From Klebsiella quasipneumoniae subsp. quasipneumoniae (lineage in GTDB: Bacteria; Pseudomonadota; Gammaproteobacteria; Enterobacterales; Enterobacteriaceae), in the NCBI RefSeq assembly GCF_020525925.1, contig NZ_CP084876.1, forward strand, positions 1,860,001 through 1,924,000: a stretch of DNA of 64,000 nt, in the 5' to 3' direction. This document shows, in pieces, positions 13,037 to 24,150 of the stretch (position 1 is the first letter of the stretch; each line of letters opens with the position of its first letter). A model generated the notes under the pieces. That model was not told the DNA's origin. It saw only the letters and a list, made by a program, of their open reading frames with translations, and did no database searches. A program made the position numbers and the translations under genes.

Positions 13037-14824
13037 ATGCGTACAGAATATTGCGGACAGCTTCGACAGTCCCACGTTGGGCAGCAGGTGACTCTGTGTG
13101 GTTGGGTCAACCGCCGTCGCGATCTCGGTAGCCTCATTTTTATCGATATGCGCGACCGCGAAGGCATCGTTCAGGTGTTTTTCGATCCGGATCGTGCGGA
13201 TGCGTTGAAGTTAGCCTCTGAACTGCGTAATGAGTTCTGCATTCAGGTCACTGGCACCGTTCGCGCGCGTGAAGAGAAAAACATCAACGCGGACATGGCC
13301 ACCGGCGCTATCGAAGTGCTGGCTTCCGATCTGACGATCATTAACCGCTCAGAATCGCTGCCGCTGGACTCCAATCACGTCAACACCGAAGAAGCGCGTC
13401 TGAAATACCGCTACCTCGACCTGCGTCGTCCGGAAATGGCGCAGCGTCTGAAAACCCGCGCGAAAATCACCAGCTTTGTGCGCCGCTTTATGGATGACCA
13501 TGGCTTCCTCGACATCGAAACCCCGATGCTGACCAAAGCCACCCCGGAAGGCGCCCGCGATTACCTCGTGCCTTCCCGCGTGCACAAAGGCAAATTCTAC
13601 GCGCTGCCGCAGTCGCCGCAGCTGTTCAAACAGCTGCTGATGATGTCCGGCTTCGACCGCTACTATCAGATCGTCAAATGCTTCCGCGATGAAGACCTGC
13701 GTGCCGACCGTCAGCCTGAATTTACCCAGATCGACGTGGAAACCTCCTTTATGACCGCGCCGCAGGTGCGTGAGATCATGGAAGCGATGGTGCGTCAGCT
13801 GTGGCTGGAGATTAAAGGCGTCGATCTGGGCGATTTCCCGATCATGACCTTCGCCGAAGCCGAACGTCGCTACGGCTCCGATAAACCGGACCTGCGTAAC
13901 CCGATGGAGCTGGTGGACGTCGCCGACCTGCTGAAATCAGTGGAGTTCGCGGTCTTTGCCGGCCCGGCCAATGATCCGAAAGGGCGCGTGGCGGCGCTGC
14001 GCGTGCCGGGCGGGGCTTCTCTGACCCGCAAGCTGATCGACGAATACGGCAACTTTGTCAAGATCTACGGCGCGAAAGGGCTGGCCTATATTAAAGTGAC
14101 CGAACGTGCCAAAGGCATGGACGGGATCAACAGCCCGGTGGCCAAGTTCCTGACCGCTGAAATCGTGGAAGCGATCCTCGACCGCACCGGCGCGCAGGAC
14201 GGAGACATGATCTTCTTCGGCGCCGACAACAAGAAAGTGGTGGCCGACGCGCTGGGCGCGCTGCGTCTGAAGCTGGGCAAAGATCTGAGCCTGACTGACG
14301 AGAGCAAATGGGCGCCGCTGTGGGTGATCGACTTCCCGATGTTCGAAGACGACGGCGAAGGCGGCCTGACGGCGATGCACCATCCGTTCACCTCGCCGAA
14401 GGATATGACGGCGGACGAGCTGAAAGCTGCGCCGGAAGAGGCCGTGGCCAACGCCTACGATATGGTCATTAACGGTTATGAAGTCGGCGGCGGTTCGGTG
14501 CGTATCCACCGCGGCGACATGCAGCAGACGGTATTTGGTATTCTGGGCATTAACGAACAGGAACAGCGTGAGAAATTCGGCTTCCTGCTCGATGCGCTGA
14601 AATACGGTACCCCGCCGCATGCGGGCCTGGCGTTCGGTCTTGACCGTCTGACCATGCTGCTGACCGGCACCGATAACATCCGCGACGTTATCGCTTTCCC
14701 GAAAACCACCGCTGCCGCCTGCCTGATGACCGAAGCGCCAAGCTTCGCCAATCCGGCGGCGCTCAGTGAACTGGGTATTCAGGTTGTGGAGAAAGAGGCA
14801 AAAGCGTCTCTGGAGAACAAGTAA
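13037..14824 (+). CDS. aspS: Aspartyl-tRNA synthetase
   Basis: Class II aminoacyl-tRNA synthetase charging tRNA-Asp. An N-terminal OB-fold anticodon-binding domain (residues 1-105) leads into the class II catalytic core; motif 2 is visible as [16 protein letters not shown], the bacterial GAD insertion spans the middle, and motif 3 is in [12 protein letters not shown]. It has 595 residues, about five more than E. coli. The stop is followed by a single base before the nudB ATG. Confidence 0.99.
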   Translation: MRTEYCGQLRQSHVGQQVTLCGWVNRRRDLGSLIFIDMRDREGIVQVFFDPDRADALKLASELRNEFCIQVTGTVRAREEKNINADMATGAIEVLASDLTIINRSESLPLDSNHVNTEEARLKYRYLDLRRPEMAQRLKTRAKITSFVRRFMDDHGFLDIETPMLTKATPEGARDYLVPSRVHKGKFYALPQSPQLFKQLLMMSGFDRYYQIVKCFRDEDLRADRQPEFTQIDVETSFMTAPQVREIMEAMVRQLWLEIKGVDLGDFPIMTFAEAERRYGSDKPDLRNPMELVDVADLLKSVEFAVFAGPANDPKGRVAALRVPGGASLTRKLIDEYGNFVKIYGAKGLAYIKVTERAKGMDGINSPVAKFLTAEIVEAILDRTGAQDGDMIFFGADNKKVVADALGALRLKLGKDLSLTDESKWAPLWVIDFPMFEDDGEGGLTAMHHPFTSPKDMTADELKAAPEEAVANAYDMVINGYEVGGGSVRIHRGDMQQTVFGILGINEQEQREKFGFLLDALKYGTPPHAGLAFGLDRLTMLLTGTDNIRDVIAFPKTTAAACLMTEAPSFANPAALSELGIQVVEKEAKASLENK

Positions 14825-14825
14825 T

Positions 14826-15269
14826 ATGTCATTTAAGCTGCCCGTTTCGGTGCTGGTGGTGATTTACGCCGAAGATACCAAACGGGTGCTGATGTTGCAG
14901 CGGCGCGACGATCCCGCGTTCTGGCAGTCGGTCACCGGCAGCCTGGAAGCAGGAGAGACCGCGCTGCAGGCCGCCGCGCGTGAAGTAAAGGAAGAGGTCG
15001 CCATTGACGTTGCCTGCGAGCAACTGACCTTAATCGACTGTCAGCGCACGGTGGAGTTCGAGATATTTTCTCATTTGCGTCATCGCTATGCGCCGGGAGT
15101 GGAGCGTAATACGGAATTTTGGTTCTGTCTTGCGCTGCCTCATGAGCGGGAAATTACCTTTACCGAACATCTGGCCTACCGCTGGGTCAGCGCGACGGAA
15201 GCCGCTGCGCTGACCAAGTCGTGGAGCAACCGGCAGGCGATTGAAGAATTTGTAATTAACGCCGCCTGA
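14826..15269 (+). CDS. nudB: Dihydroneopterin triphosphate diphosphatase
   Basis: Nudix hydrolase that removes pyrophosphate from dihydroneopterin triphosphate in folate synthesis. The Nudix box GX5EX7REVXEEXGU is readable as GSLEAGETALQAAAREVKEE followed by VAI. Start MSFKLPVS gives 147 residues (E. coli 150) and lies one base after the aspS stop, so the genes are tightly coupled. Confidence 0.96.
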   Translation: MSFKLPVSVLVVIYAEDTKRVLMLQRRDDPAFWQSVTGSLEAGETALQAAAREVKEEVAIDVACEQLTLIDCQRTVEFEIFSHLRHRYAPGVERNTEFWFCLALPHEREITFTEHLAYRWVSATEAAALTKSWSNRQAIEEFVINAA

Positions 15270-15296
15270 AAGGGCGCGCTTTTTGGAGAGTTTTTT

Positions 15297-16037
15297 ATGG
15301 CAGGTCATAGTAAATGGGCCAACACCAAACACCGCAAAGCGGCACAGGATGCCAAGCGCGGTAAAATCTTTACGAAAATCATTCGCGAACTGGTTACCGC
15401 AGCGCGTCTGGGCGGCGGCGATCCGGCGTCCAACCCGCGTCTGCGTGCGGCGGTGGATAAAGCGCTGTCTAACAACATGACCCGCGACACCCTGAACCGC
15501 GCCATCGCGCGCGGCGTCGGCGGCGATGAAGACGCGAACATGGAAACCATCATTTATGAAGGCTATGGCCCTGGCGGCACCGCGGTGATGGTGGAATGCC
15601 TGTCCGACAACCGTAACCGTACCGTTGCGGAAGTACGTCACGCCTTCACTAAAACCGGTGGTAACCTCGGCACCGACGGTTCCGTCTCCTACCTGTTCAG
15701 CAAAAAAGGCGTCATCTCCTTCGAGAAAGGCGATGAAGACACCATCATGGAAGCGGCGCTGGAAGCTGGCGCTGAAGACGTGGTGACCTATGACGACGGC
15801 GCGATCGACGTCTACACCGCCTGGGAAGAGATGGGCGCCGTGCGCGACGCGCTGGAAGCCGCTGGCCTGAAAGCCGACGCTGCCGAAGTCTCGATGATCC
15901 CGTCCACCAAAGCGGATATGGATGCCGAGACGGCGCCGAAGCTGCTGCGTCTGATCGATATGCTCGAAGACTGCGACGACGTGCAGGAAGTGTACCATAA
16001 CGGCGAGATCTCCGACGAGGTCGCAGCCACCCTGTGA
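15297..16037 (+). CDS. yebC: YebC, TACO1-family protein
   Basis: A 246-residue protein of the YebC/TACO1 family, with the canonical [22 protein letters not shown]-terminus and three-domain layout. Family members have been described both as transcription regulators and as translation factors that relieve ribosome stalling at proline runs. A GGAGAG site precedes the start. It sits directly before ruvC as in E. coli. Confidence 0.97.
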   Translation: MAGHSKWANTKHRKAAQDAKRGKIFTKIIRELVTAARLGGGDPASNPRLRAAVDKALSNNMTRDTLNRAIARGVGGDEDANMETIIYEGYGPGGTAVMVECLSDNRNRTVAEVRHAFTKTGGNLGTDGSVSYLFSKKGVISFEKGDEDTIMEAALEAGAEDVVTYDDGAIDVYTAWEEMGAVRDALEAAGLKADAAEVSMIPSTKADMDAETAPKLLRLIDMLEDCDDVQEVYHNGEISDEVAATL

Positions 16038-16071
16038 TGCAGTCGCATCCACGGTTAACCGGAGGCGCGTG

Positions 16072-16593
16072 ATGGCTATTATTCTCGGCATTGACCCGGG
16101 GTCGCGCGTTACCGGTTATGGCGTGATTCGTCAGGTTGGCCGGCAGCTGAGCTACCTTGGCAGCGGCTGTATCCGCACCAAAGTGGACGATTTGCCGTCG
16201 CGGCTGAAGCTGATCTACGCCGGAGTGACGGAGATCATCACCCAGTTCCAGCCTGACTTTTTCGCCATTGAGCAGGTCTTTATGGCCAAGAATGCCGACT
16301 CGGCGTTAAAGCTCGGGCAGGCGCGCGGGGTGGCGATCGTGGCGGCGACCAATCAGTCGTTACCGGTGTTTGAATATGCCGCCCGCCAGGTTAAGCAGAC
16401 GGTTGTCGGCATCGGCAGCGCTGAAAAGAGTCAGGTCCAGCACATGGTGCGCACCCTGCTCAAGCTGCCTGCCAATCCGCAGGCGGATGCGGCGGATGCG
16501 CTGGCGATCGCCATCACCCATTGCCATGTCAGCCAGAATGCCGCGCAGATCAGCGAGACCCGGCTCAATCTGGCGCGAGGGCGCTTACGATAA
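16072..16593 (+). CDS. ruvC: Holliday junction resolvase RuvC
   Basis: Endonuclease that cuts Holliday junctions symmetrically. The four acidic metal ligands are present: Asp in GIDPGSR, Glu in FAIEQVF, and the two Asp of [13 protein letters not shown]. 173 residues. ATG at 16072 is preferred over the GTG one codon upstream, matching E. coli; GGAGG lies 8-12 bases upstream. The E. coli gene yebB, normally downstream, is absent. Confidence 0.98.
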   Translation: MAIILGIDPGSRVTGYGVIRQVGRQLSYLGSGCIRTKVDDLPSRLKLIYAGVTEIITQFQPDFFAIEQVFMAKNADSALKLGQARGVAIVAATNQSLPVFEYAARQVKQTVVGIGSAEKSQVQHMVRTLLKLPANPQADAADALAIAITHCHVSQNAAQISETRLNLARGRLR

Positions 16594-16603
16594 TCGCAAA
16601 TCA

Positions 16604-16623
16604 GGCTGGATATCTATCCAGCC
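16604..16623. promoter_or_regulatory. LexA (SOS) box of ruvAB
   Basis: CTGGATATCTATCCAG fits CTG-N10-CAG and is the sequence I remember for the E. coli ruvA operator. It lies 50 bases before the ruvA start. The same palindrome extends to AGGCTGGATA / TATCCAGCCT followed by seven T (to 16628), so the RNA could also act as a ruvC terminator. Confidence 0.9.
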
Positions 16624-16672
16624 TTTTTTTATGATACCGCCAGATACTTAGACCATAACGCAGGAGCCCCAC

Positions 16673-17284
16673 GTGATAGGCAGACTCAGAGGCATCATTC
16701 TCGAAAAACAACCCCCGCTGGTGTTGCTGGAAACGGCGGGCGTCGGCTATGAAGTGCACATGCCAATGACCTGCTTCTATGAGCTGCCGGAGGCCGGGCA
16801 GGAGGCGATTGTCTTCACCCACTTTGTGGTGCGTGAAGATGCCCAACTGCTGTATGGGTTTAACAACAAACAGGAGCGTACCCTGTTTAAAGAACTGATC
16901 AAAACCAACGGCGTAGGGCCAAAGCTGGCGCTGGCGATCCTCTCCGGCATGTCGGCGCAGCAGTTCGTCAACGCCGTTGAGCGGGAAGAGGTCGCCTCGC
17001 TGGTTAAGCTGCCGGGGATTGGCAAAAAAACCGCTGAACGCTTGATCGTTGAGATGAAAGACCGCTTCAAAGGGCTGCACGGCGATCTGTTTACCCCGGC
17101 CGCCGATCTGGTACTGACCTCACCGGCAGGCCCAACGGCGGACGATGCCGAGCAGGAAGCGGTTGCCGCGCTGGTCGCGCTGGGCTATAAACCGCAGGAG
17201 GCCAGCCGGATGGTCAGCAAGATCGCGCGTCCGGACGCCAACAGTGAAACGCTAATCCGCGAAGCGCTGCGCGCCGCGTTGTGA
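16673..17284 (+). CDS. ruvA: Holliday junction branch migration protein RuvA
   Basis: Tetrameric DNA-binding subunit that recognises four-way junctions and loads RuvB. It has an OB fold (about 1-62), helix-hairpin-helix motifs ([13 protein letters not shown] and [12 protein letters not shown]), and a C-terminal domain that contacts RuvB. 203 residues, GTG start with GGAG upstream. It is SOS-controlled through the box at 16604 and cotranscribed with ruvB after an 8-base gap. Confidence 0.98.
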
Positions 17285-17289
17285 GGTAA

Positions 17290-18303
<1,014 letters not shown>

Positions 18304-18332
18304 TTCGCTACGGATGTGTCGTTCATCGGGAG

Positions 18333-18360
18333 ACCCGGTCAGCAGCGCGACCGGGTTTTT
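18333..18360 (+). terminator. ruvAB terminator
   Basis: ACCCGGTC / GACCGGGT stem with a short loop, followed by TTTTT, about 30 bases after the ruvB stop. The znuB stop converges at 18366. Confidence 0.85.
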
Positions 18361-18365
18361 CATTT

Positions 18366-19151
18366 TTAGCTGGCGGCTTTTTTCGTCATGCTGAGAATAA
18401 ACAGCGCCGCGGCGCACAGCACCACCGATGGACCGGCCGGCGTGTCGTAGAAAGCCGAGAAGGTTAACCCGCCGGTGACGGCCAGCATGCCCACGCCCAC
18501 CGCCACGGCGGCCATCTGCTCCGGCGTGTGGGCAAAACGGCGGGCGGTGGCGGCCGGGATAATCAGCAGGGAAGTGATGATCAGCGCCCCGACGAACTTC
18601 ATCGCCACGCCGATAGTCAGGGCGGTGACCAGCATCAACAGCAGTTTGACCCGCTGCAGCTTCACGCCATCGACAAACGCCAGGTCCGGACTGATGGTCA
18701 TCGCCAGCAGATTCCGCCACTGCCAGAGCAGAATGCCAATCACAATCACCACGCCCATGGCAATGGCGATCAGGTCCTGCGGGGTAACCGCCAGCAGATC
18801 GCCGAACAGGTACGCCATCAGATCGACGCGGACGTTAGACATCAGACTGACCACCACCAGCCCCAGGGAGAGCGCGCTGTGCGCCATGATGCCCAGCAGG
18901 GTATCGATCGCCAGATGCGGCCGTTTTTCCAGCCATACCAGCCCGCCGGCCAGCAGCAGGGTGACGGCGATCACCGCATAAAACGGATTGACGTTCAGCA
19001 GTAAACCGAAAGCGACGCCGAGCAGCGAGGCATGCGCCAGCGTGTCGCCGAAATAGGACATACGGCGCCAGACCACAAAGGAGCCCAGCGGGCCGGCGGC
19101 GCAGGCCAGCATCATCCCGGCCAGCCAGCCAGGTAACAAAAGTTCAATCAT
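18366..19151 (-). CDS. znuB: Zinc ABC transporter permease ZnuB
   Basis: Inner-membrane permease of the high-affinity zinc importer. 261 residues with about eight hydrophobic segments, ABC-3 family, including [21 protein letters not shown] near the N-terminus. Its ATG shares one base with the znuC stop (TAATG), indicating translational coupling. Zur control is expected through the operator at 19930. Confidence 0.97.
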   Translation of the reverse strand: MIELLLPGWLAGMMLACAAGPLGSFVVWRRMSYFGDTLAHASLLGVAFGLLLNVNPFYAVIAVTLLLAGGLVWLEKRPHLAIDTLLGIMAHSALSLGLVVVSLMSNVRVDLMAYLFGDLLAVTPQDLIAIAMGVVIVIGILLWQWRNLLAMTISPDLAFVDGVKLQRVKLLLMLVTALTIGVAMKFVGALIITSLLIIPAATARRFAHTPEQMAAVAVGVGMLAVTGGLTFSAFYDTPAGPSVVLCAAALFILSMTKKAAS

Positions 19152-19903
19152 TAGCGGCTGTTTCCCCGACGCAGTACAATTCGCCCCTGAAGATCGTGGC
19201 GGTGATTATGGTGATGGCGGTAGATCCCCAGCTGTTCCGCGCCGCGCGGGCCGAACATGGAGATAAACTCCGGATGCATTGAGACGACCTCTGGTGCGCC
19301 GGAGCAGCAGATATGCTGGTTCAGGCACAATACCTCGTCGGTTTTGGCCATGACCAGATGCAGGTCGTGGGAGACCATCAGCACCGCGCAGTCCAGCTCA
19401 TGGCGCAGCTGGTCGATAAGATCGTAGAGCGCAACCTGACCATTGACGTCGACGCCCTGGGTCGGTTCATCCAGCACCAGCAGTTGCGGGCGATTGAGCA
19501 GGGCGCGGGCCAGCAGCACGCGCTGGGTTTCTCCGCCGGAAAGTTTTTGCATCGGGGCGTCGATCAGATGCCCGGCCTGCACGCGCTTCAGCGCCGGCAG
19601 GATGTCGTCTTTGCGGGTGCCCGGACGCAAACGCAGGAAGCGGCTGACGGTCAGCGGCAGCGTGGCGTCGAGATGCAGTTTCTGCGGCACATAGCCGATC
19701 CGCAGGCGTTCTTCGCGCTTGATAACACCCTCTGTCGGTGCTACCAGCCCCAGAACCACCCGCACAAGCGTCGATTTGCCGGCGCCGTTGGGGCCCAGCA
19801 GGGTCAATATTTTGCCTGGCGTGAGAGCCAGCGAGATGTCAGACAGCACGCGGCGTTGGCCAAAGGCCACCGAGACATTTTCCAGCGTTACAAGGTTTGT
19901 CAT
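19151..19903 (-). CDS. znuC: Zinc ABC transporter ATP-binding protein ZnuC
   Basis: ATPase subunit of the zinc importer. Walker [13 protein letters not shown] signature LSGGETQRV and Walker [11 protein letters not shown] are all present. A C-terminal His-rich stretch [10 protein letters not shown] may bind zinc. The start MTNLVTLEN (250 residues) matches E. coli; an ATG two codons upstream (19909) is possible. Divergent from znuA, with a Zur box between. Confidence 0.97.
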   Translation of the reverse strand: MTNLVTLENVSVAFGQRRVLSDISLALTPGKILTLLGPNGAGKSTLVRVVLGLVAPTEGVIKREERLRIGYVPQKLHLDATLPLTVSRFLRLRPGTRKDDILPALKRVQAGHLIDAPMQKLSGGETQRVLLARALLNRPQLLVLDEPTQGVDVNGQVALYDLIDQLRHELDCAVLMVSHDLHLVMAKTDEVLCLNQHICCSGAPEVVSMHPEFISMFGPRGAEQLGIYRHHHNHRHDLQGRIVLRRGNSR

Positions 19904-19929
19904 AATCATTTAGGGGTTGCACAAGCTAG

Positions 19930-19951
19930 TGAATGTTATAATATCACATCA
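19930..19951. promoter_or_regulatory. Zur box between znuC and znuA
   Basis: Imperfect palindrome GAATGTTATAATATCACATC in the 78-base divergent promoter region. It closely resembles the enterobacterial Zur pattern (GTTATANTATAAC-like core). Zinc-loaded Zur would repress both znuA and znuCB from here. Confidence 0.85.
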
Positions 19952-19981
19952 CACTCACTCGTTTCGATGACTAGACGCATT

Positions 19982-20926
19982 ATGTTACATAAAAATACGC
20001 TTCTTTGCGCTGGACTTGGCGCTGTTTTTTTGTTCGCACAGGTACCGCAGGCCAGTGCCGCCGTGGTGACTTCCATGAAACCGCTGGGCTTTATCGCGGC
20101 GGCTATCGCCGATGGGGTTACCGACACCCAGGTGCTGCTGCCCGATGGCGCCTCCGAGCATGATTATTCTCTCCGTCCTTCCGATGTAAAACGCTTACAG
20201 AACGCAGACTTAGTGGTGTGGATCGGTCCGGAAATGGAAGCCTTTATGGATAAGTCGACGCAAAGCATTGCGGCGAATAAAAAGGTGACTATCGCAGAGC
20301 TGGATGGGGTCAAACCGCTGCTGATGACCGGCGCTGACGACGATGACGATCATCATGGTCATGACCATGGCGCAGCGGAAAAAAGTGACGGCGATCACCA
20401 TCACGGTATCTACAATATGCATCTGTGGTTATCCCCAGAGATAGCGCGGCTTTCGGCGGTTGCAATCCACGATAAATTATTGGAACTTATGCCGCAGAGT
20501 CGAGCCAAACTCGACAGCAACCTGCAGCAGTTCGAGGCCGCGCTGGCGGCGACCGACAAGCAGGTTAGCAATGAGCTGGCACCGCTGAAAGGAAAGGGCT
20601 ATTTCGTTTTTCATGACGCCTACGGTTACTTTGAAAAACACTACGGTTTGACCTCGCTGGGGCATTTTACCGTCAACCCTGAAATACAGCCCGGTGCGCA
20701 GCGTTTACACGAAATCAGAACACAACTGGTTGAGCAGAAAGCCACTTGCGTTTTTGCTGAGCCACAGTTCAGGCCAGCGGTTATCGAAGCTGTTGCCCGG
20801 GGCACGTCTGTGCGCATGGGGACCCTGGATCCACTGGGTAGCGGAATTAAGCTGGGTAAAGCGAGTTACCCGCAATTCCTCACCCAGCTGGCGAATCAGT
20901 ATTCGAGCTGCCTGAAAGGAGATTAA
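19982..20926 (+). CDS. znuA: Periplasmic zinc-binding protein ZnuA
   Basis: Substrate-binding protein of the zinc importer, exported by a signal peptide cleaved after ...QASA (mature AVVTSMKPL). Cluster A-I fold with metal-ligand histidines in [17 protein letters not shown] and GHFTVNPE. A His/Asp-rich mobile loop ([12 protein letters not shown]...GDHHHG) lies around residues 115-140, typical of zinc-specific members. 314 residues from the ATG at 19982, which matches E. coli MLHK; an in-frame ATG at 19967 is less likely. Confidence 0.96.
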   Translation: MLHKNTLLCAGLGAVFLFAQVPQASAAVVTSMKPLGFIAAAIADGVTDTQVLLPDGASEHDYSLRPSDVKRLQNADLVVWIGPEMEAFMDKSTQSIAANKKVTIAELDGVKPLLMTGADDDDDHHGHDHGAAEKSDGDHHHGIYNMHLWLSPEIARLSAVAIHDKLLELMPQSRAKLDSNLQQFEAALAATDKQVSNELAPLKGKGYFVFHDAYGYFEKHYGLTSLGHFTVNPEIQPGAQRLHEIRTQLVEQKATCVFAEPQFRPAVIEAVARGTSVRMGTLDPLGSGIKLGKASYPQFLTQLANQYSSCLKGD

Positions 20927-20941
20927 CGAGGAAGTGAATAC

Positions 20942-22261
20942 GTGCAACAGATAGCCCGCGCTGTCACTCAGGCATTTAACAATCTGCCACGACCTCATCG
21001 CGTCATGCTGGGGTCGCTTAGCGTTCTTACCTTAGCGGTCGCCGTCTGGCGACCCTACATTTACCACCCGGAATCCGCCCCCATCGTCAGAACCATTGAA
21101 CTGGAAAAAAGCGAGATCCGCTCCCTGCTGCCGGAAGCCTCCGAGCCGATCGACCAGGCCCCGCAGGAAGAAGAAGCCATTCCTCAGGATGAACTCGACG
21201 AAAAAGCCGATAGCGATGCCGGCGGGCACGAATACGTGGTGTCGACCGGCGATACCCTCAGCAGCATCCTGAACCAGTACGGTATCGATATGGGTGATAT
21301 CGCCCAGCTCTCCTCCGCCGATAAAGAGTTGCGTAATCTGAAGATTGGCCAGCAGCTCTCCTGGACCCTGACCGCCGACGGCGATCTGCAGAGTCTGACC
21401 TGGGAGATGTCCCGCCGCGAAACCCGCACCTACACCCGCGTGGCTAACGGCTTTAAAATGAGCAGCGAGCTGCAGAAAGGCGACTGGGTCAACAGCGTGC
21501 TGAAAGGCACCGTCGGCGCCAGCTTTGTCTCCAGCGCGCGCGATGCCGGGCTGACCAGCACGGAAATCAGCGCGGTGATCAAGGCCATGCAGTGGCAGAT
21601 GGATTTCCGTAAGCTGAAGAAAGGCGATGAGTTCTCGGTATTGATGTCGCGCGAAATGCTTGACGGCAAACGCGAGCAAAGCCAGCTGCTTGGCGTGCGT
21701 CTGCGTTCTGACGGGAAGGACTACTTTGCCATCCGTGCCGAAGACGGAAAATTCTACGACCGCAACGGGACGGGGCTGGCGAAAGGCTTTATGCGCTTCC
21801 CGACGGCGCGTCAGTTCCGCGTCTCCTCTAACTTTAACCCGCGTCGTCTGAACCCGGTCACCGGGCGCGTCGCGCCGCACCGTGGCGTCGATTTCGCGAT
21901 GCCGCAGGGAACGCCGGTGCTGGCGGTGGGTGATGGCGAAGTGGTGGTGGCCAAGCGTAGCGGCGCCGCCGGGTATTACGTGGCCATCCGCCACGGCCGT
22001 ACCTATACCACTCGCTACATGCACCTGCGTAAGCTGCTGGTGAAGCCGGGGCAGAAAGTGAAGCGCGGGGATCGTATTGCGCTGTCGGGGAATACCGGAC
22101 GCTCAACCGGGCCGCACCTGCACTACGAAGTGTGGATCAACCAGCAGGCGGTCAACCCGCTGACGGCGAAACTGCCGCGTACCGAAGGGCTGAGCGGCTC
22201 CGACCGTACCGATTATCTGGCGCAGGTCAAAGAGGTCGTTCCGCAGCTACGGTTTGACTAA
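20942..22261 (+). CDS. mepM: Murein DD-endopeptidase MepM
   Basis: Cleaves D-Ala-mDAP crosslinks in peptidoglycan to allow cell-wall growth. N-terminal membrane anchor near residues 22-40, LysM domain (YVVSTGDTLSSILNQYG) near 100, and C-terminal LytM/M23 domain with zinc ligands in HRGVDF and HLHYEVW. 439 residues from a GTG start. It lies 15 bases after znuA, so partial cotranscription is possible, as proposed for E. coli. Confidence 0.96.
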   Translation: MQQIARAVTQAFNNLPRPHRVMLGSLSVLTLAVAVWRPYIYHPESAPIVRTIELEKSEIRSLLPEASEPIDQAPQEEEAIPQDELDEKADSDAGGHEYVVSTGDTLSSILNQYGIDMGDIAQLSSADKELRNLKIGQQLSWTLTADGDLQSLTWEMSRRETRTYTRVANGFKMSSELQKGDWVNSVLKGTVGASFVSSARDAGLTSTEISAVIKAMQWQMDFRKLKKGDEFSVLMSREMLDGKREQSQLLGVRLRSDGKDYFAIRAEDGKFYDRNGTGLAKGFMRFPTARQFRVSSNFNPRRLNPVTGRVAPHRGVDFAMPQGTPVLAVGDGEVVVAKRSGAAGYYVAIRHGRTYTTRYMHLRKLLVKPGQKVKRGDRIALSGNTGRSTGPHLHYEVWINQQAVNPLTAKLPRTEGLSGSDRTDYLAQVKEVVPQLRFD

Positions 22262-22276
22262 CCACCGGTCAGTGGA

Positions 22277-22302
22277 AAGCCGGTGCCCCAGGGCGCCGGC
22301 TT
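22277..22302 (+). terminator. mepM terminator
   Basis: AAGCCGGTGCCC / GGGCGCCGGCTT stem with one wobble pair, followed by TTTTTATTTT, 15 bases after the mepM stop. Confidence 0.8.
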
Positions 22303-22378
22303 TTTATTTTGTAGGATACCCAACGTCTCGCTACACTATCCCATTATCTTGATTAAGCAGTCGATCTGCGGATTGGGC

Positions 22379-23350
22379 ATGGAAACGAAAAAAAATAATA
22401 TTGAGTTTATCCCTAAGTTTGAAAAATCTTTTTTACTGCCGCGCTACTGGGGCGCCTGGCTGGGGGTCTTTGCCTTCGCCGGTATTGCGCTGACGCCGCC
22501 TTCCTTTCGCGATCCGCTCCTCGGCAAACTCGGTCGTCTGGTCGGGCGTCTGGCGAAAAGCTCGCGCCGCCGGGCGCAGATTAATTTGCTGTATTGCTTC
22601 CCGGATAAAAGCGAGCACGAGCGGGAAGCGATCATCGACGCCATGTACGCCTCGGCGCCGCAGGCGATGGTGATGATGGCCGAGCTGGGCCTGCGCGATC
22701 CGCAGAAAATTCTCGCCCGCGTCGACTGGCAGGGTAAAGCGATCATCGACGAGCTGCAGCGCAATAATGAAAAGGTGATTTTCCTCGTCCCGCACGCATG
22801 GGGCGTGGATATCCCGGCGATGCTGATGGCCTCCGGCGGGCAGAAGATGGCGGCGATGTTCCACAACCAGGGTAACCCGGTCTTCGATTACGTGTGGAAT
22901 ACCGTACGTCGTCGTTTTGGCGGAAGGATGCACGCGCGCAACGACGGGATCAAACCGTTTATTCAGTCGGTGCGCCAGGGTTACTGGGGCTACTATCTCC
23001 CCGATCAGGATCACGGCGCTGAGCACAGCGAGTTTGTGGATTTCTTCGCGACCTATAAGGCCACGCTGCCGGCGATTGGCCGTTTAATGAAGGTATGCCG
23101 CGCCCGCGTCGTTCCGCTGTTCCCGGTCTACGATGGCAAAACGCATCGCCTGACGGTGCTGGTGCGCCCGCCGATGGACGATCTGCTGGACGCTGACGAT
23201 ACAACGATCGCCCGGCGGATGAACGAAGAGGTGGAGGTGTTTGTTACGCCGCACACCGAGCAGTACACCTGGATCCTGAAGTTGCTGAAGACGCGCAAGC
23301 CGGGTGAAATCGAGCCCTACAAACGCAAAGAGCTGTACCCTAAGAAGTAG
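22379..23350 (+). CDS. lpxM: Lipid A myristoyltransferase LpxM
   Basis: Adds the last acyl chain to lipid A at the inner membrane, using myristoyl-ACP. The acyltransferase HX4D motif is visible as HAWGVD near residue 139, and the N-terminal membrane segment lies near 25-45. 323 residues from METKKNN, as in E. coli. A weak GGATTGGG precedes the start. The gene appears intact, which implies hexa-acylated lipid A can be made. Confidence 0.97.
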   Translation: METKKNNIEFIPKFEKSFLLPRYWGAWLGVFAFAGIALTPPSFRDPLLGKLGRLVGRLAKSSRRRAQINLLYCFPDKSEHEREAIIDAMYASAPQAMVMMAELGLRDPQKILARVDWQGKAIIDELQRNNEKVIFLVPHAWGVDIPAMLMASGGQKMAAMFHNQGNPVFDYVWNTVRRRFGGRMHARNDGIKPFIQSVRQGYWGYYLPDQDHGAEHSEFVDFFATYKATLPAIGRLMKVCRARVVPLFPVYDGKTHRLTVLVRPPMDDLLDADDTTIARRMNEEVEVFVTPHTEQYTWILKLLKTRKPGEIEPYKRKELYPKK

Positions 23351-23380
23351 TCTGCAGGCGCGCCAGTGGGCATTCCCGGC

Positions 23381-24097
23381 TCACTGGCTATATTGCGTCA
23401 GCAACATCATGTTCTCAGCCGCAAGCCGGTAACGATACTCCGGTCGGCCGGTGATACCGTAGTGATTGCTGGTGAAGAGCACGTTGATCTGCTCCAGCCA
23501 AATCAGGTATTTGCGGCATGAAACTCTGGAGATCTGCAGTGCCGCCGCCAGCTCATTGGTTGAAAAATCTCGCGCCTGATGAGCGATTATCCACCGGCAC
23601 ACCAGGCGAAGCGTTTGCGGCGTCAGCCCTTTCGGCAAGCGGCGGGGGCCGTCCTGTTGTTGAACCCCGCGGCGTAGCAGGGTGTCGATATCCGCCTGGG
23701 CGTAGCAGGATTTCGCTTGCTTCGCATCGCGTTTATTGCGCCAGGTTCGCAGGGCTTCCTCAAAGCGCGGAAACTGAAACGGTTTAATCAGGTAATCAAC
23801 CACGCCATAGCGCAGCGCCGTCTGCACGGTGAGCGCATCGGCGGCGGACGTCATCATGATGACATCAATATTCCGCCCATCAGCGCGAAGCGCCGGCAGC
23901 AGGTCCAGGCCGCTCTCCTGTTGCATATAGACATCCAGCAGCAGCAGATCGATCGGCGCCAGATGGCTCAGCATCGCGTTAGCATCGGCGATCGTCGCCG
24001 CGACTCCGCAGCAGTGAAAATCAGCTACCTGGCTGATAAACAACCGGTTCAGTTCGGCCACCATAGGATCATCATCGACAATCAGCACATTGAACAT
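23381..24097 (-). CDS. CitB/DcuR-type response regulator without an adjacent kinase
   Basis: A 238-residue two-component regulator. The receiver domain has the acidic pocket at D8-D10, the phosphoacceptor D55 in LLLLDVYM, T83 and the conserved K105 in LIKPF. A C-terminal helix-turn-helix follows (STNELAAALQISRVSCRKYLIWLEQ), the layout of DcuR, DpiA/CitB and MaeR. These partners normally pair with CitA/DcuS-type sensor kinases that detect C4/C6 carboxylates, but no kinase gene is adjacent: lpxM follows convergently. It lies 53 bases after a malic enzyme gene on the same strand and probably controls this module. Start MFNVLIVDD preferred over an upstream codon at 24154. Confidence 0.88.
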   Translation of the reverse strand: MFNVLIVDDDPMVAELNRLFISQVADFHCCGVAATIADANAMLSHLAPIDLLLLDVYMQQESGLDLLPALRADGRNIDVIMMTSAADALTVQTALRYGVVDYLIKPFQFPRFEEALRTWRNKRDAKQAKSCYAQADIDTLLRRGVQQQDGPRRLPKGLTPQTLRLVCRWIIAHQARDFSTNELAAALQISRVSCRKYLIWLEQINVLFTSNHYGITGRPEYRYRLAAENMMLLTQYSQ

Positions 24098-24150
24098 GGG
24101 TGGTTCCCCCGAGTGGCGGGAAGCCAGCCGGCTTCCCGCGAGATGAGCGA

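Noticed and set aside
19313..20926. A 537-residue frame that runs from antisense of znuC into znuA, suggesting a fusion
   Set aside because: The N-terminal 220 residues are the reverse strand of znuC; homology and the signal peptide begin only at 19982.
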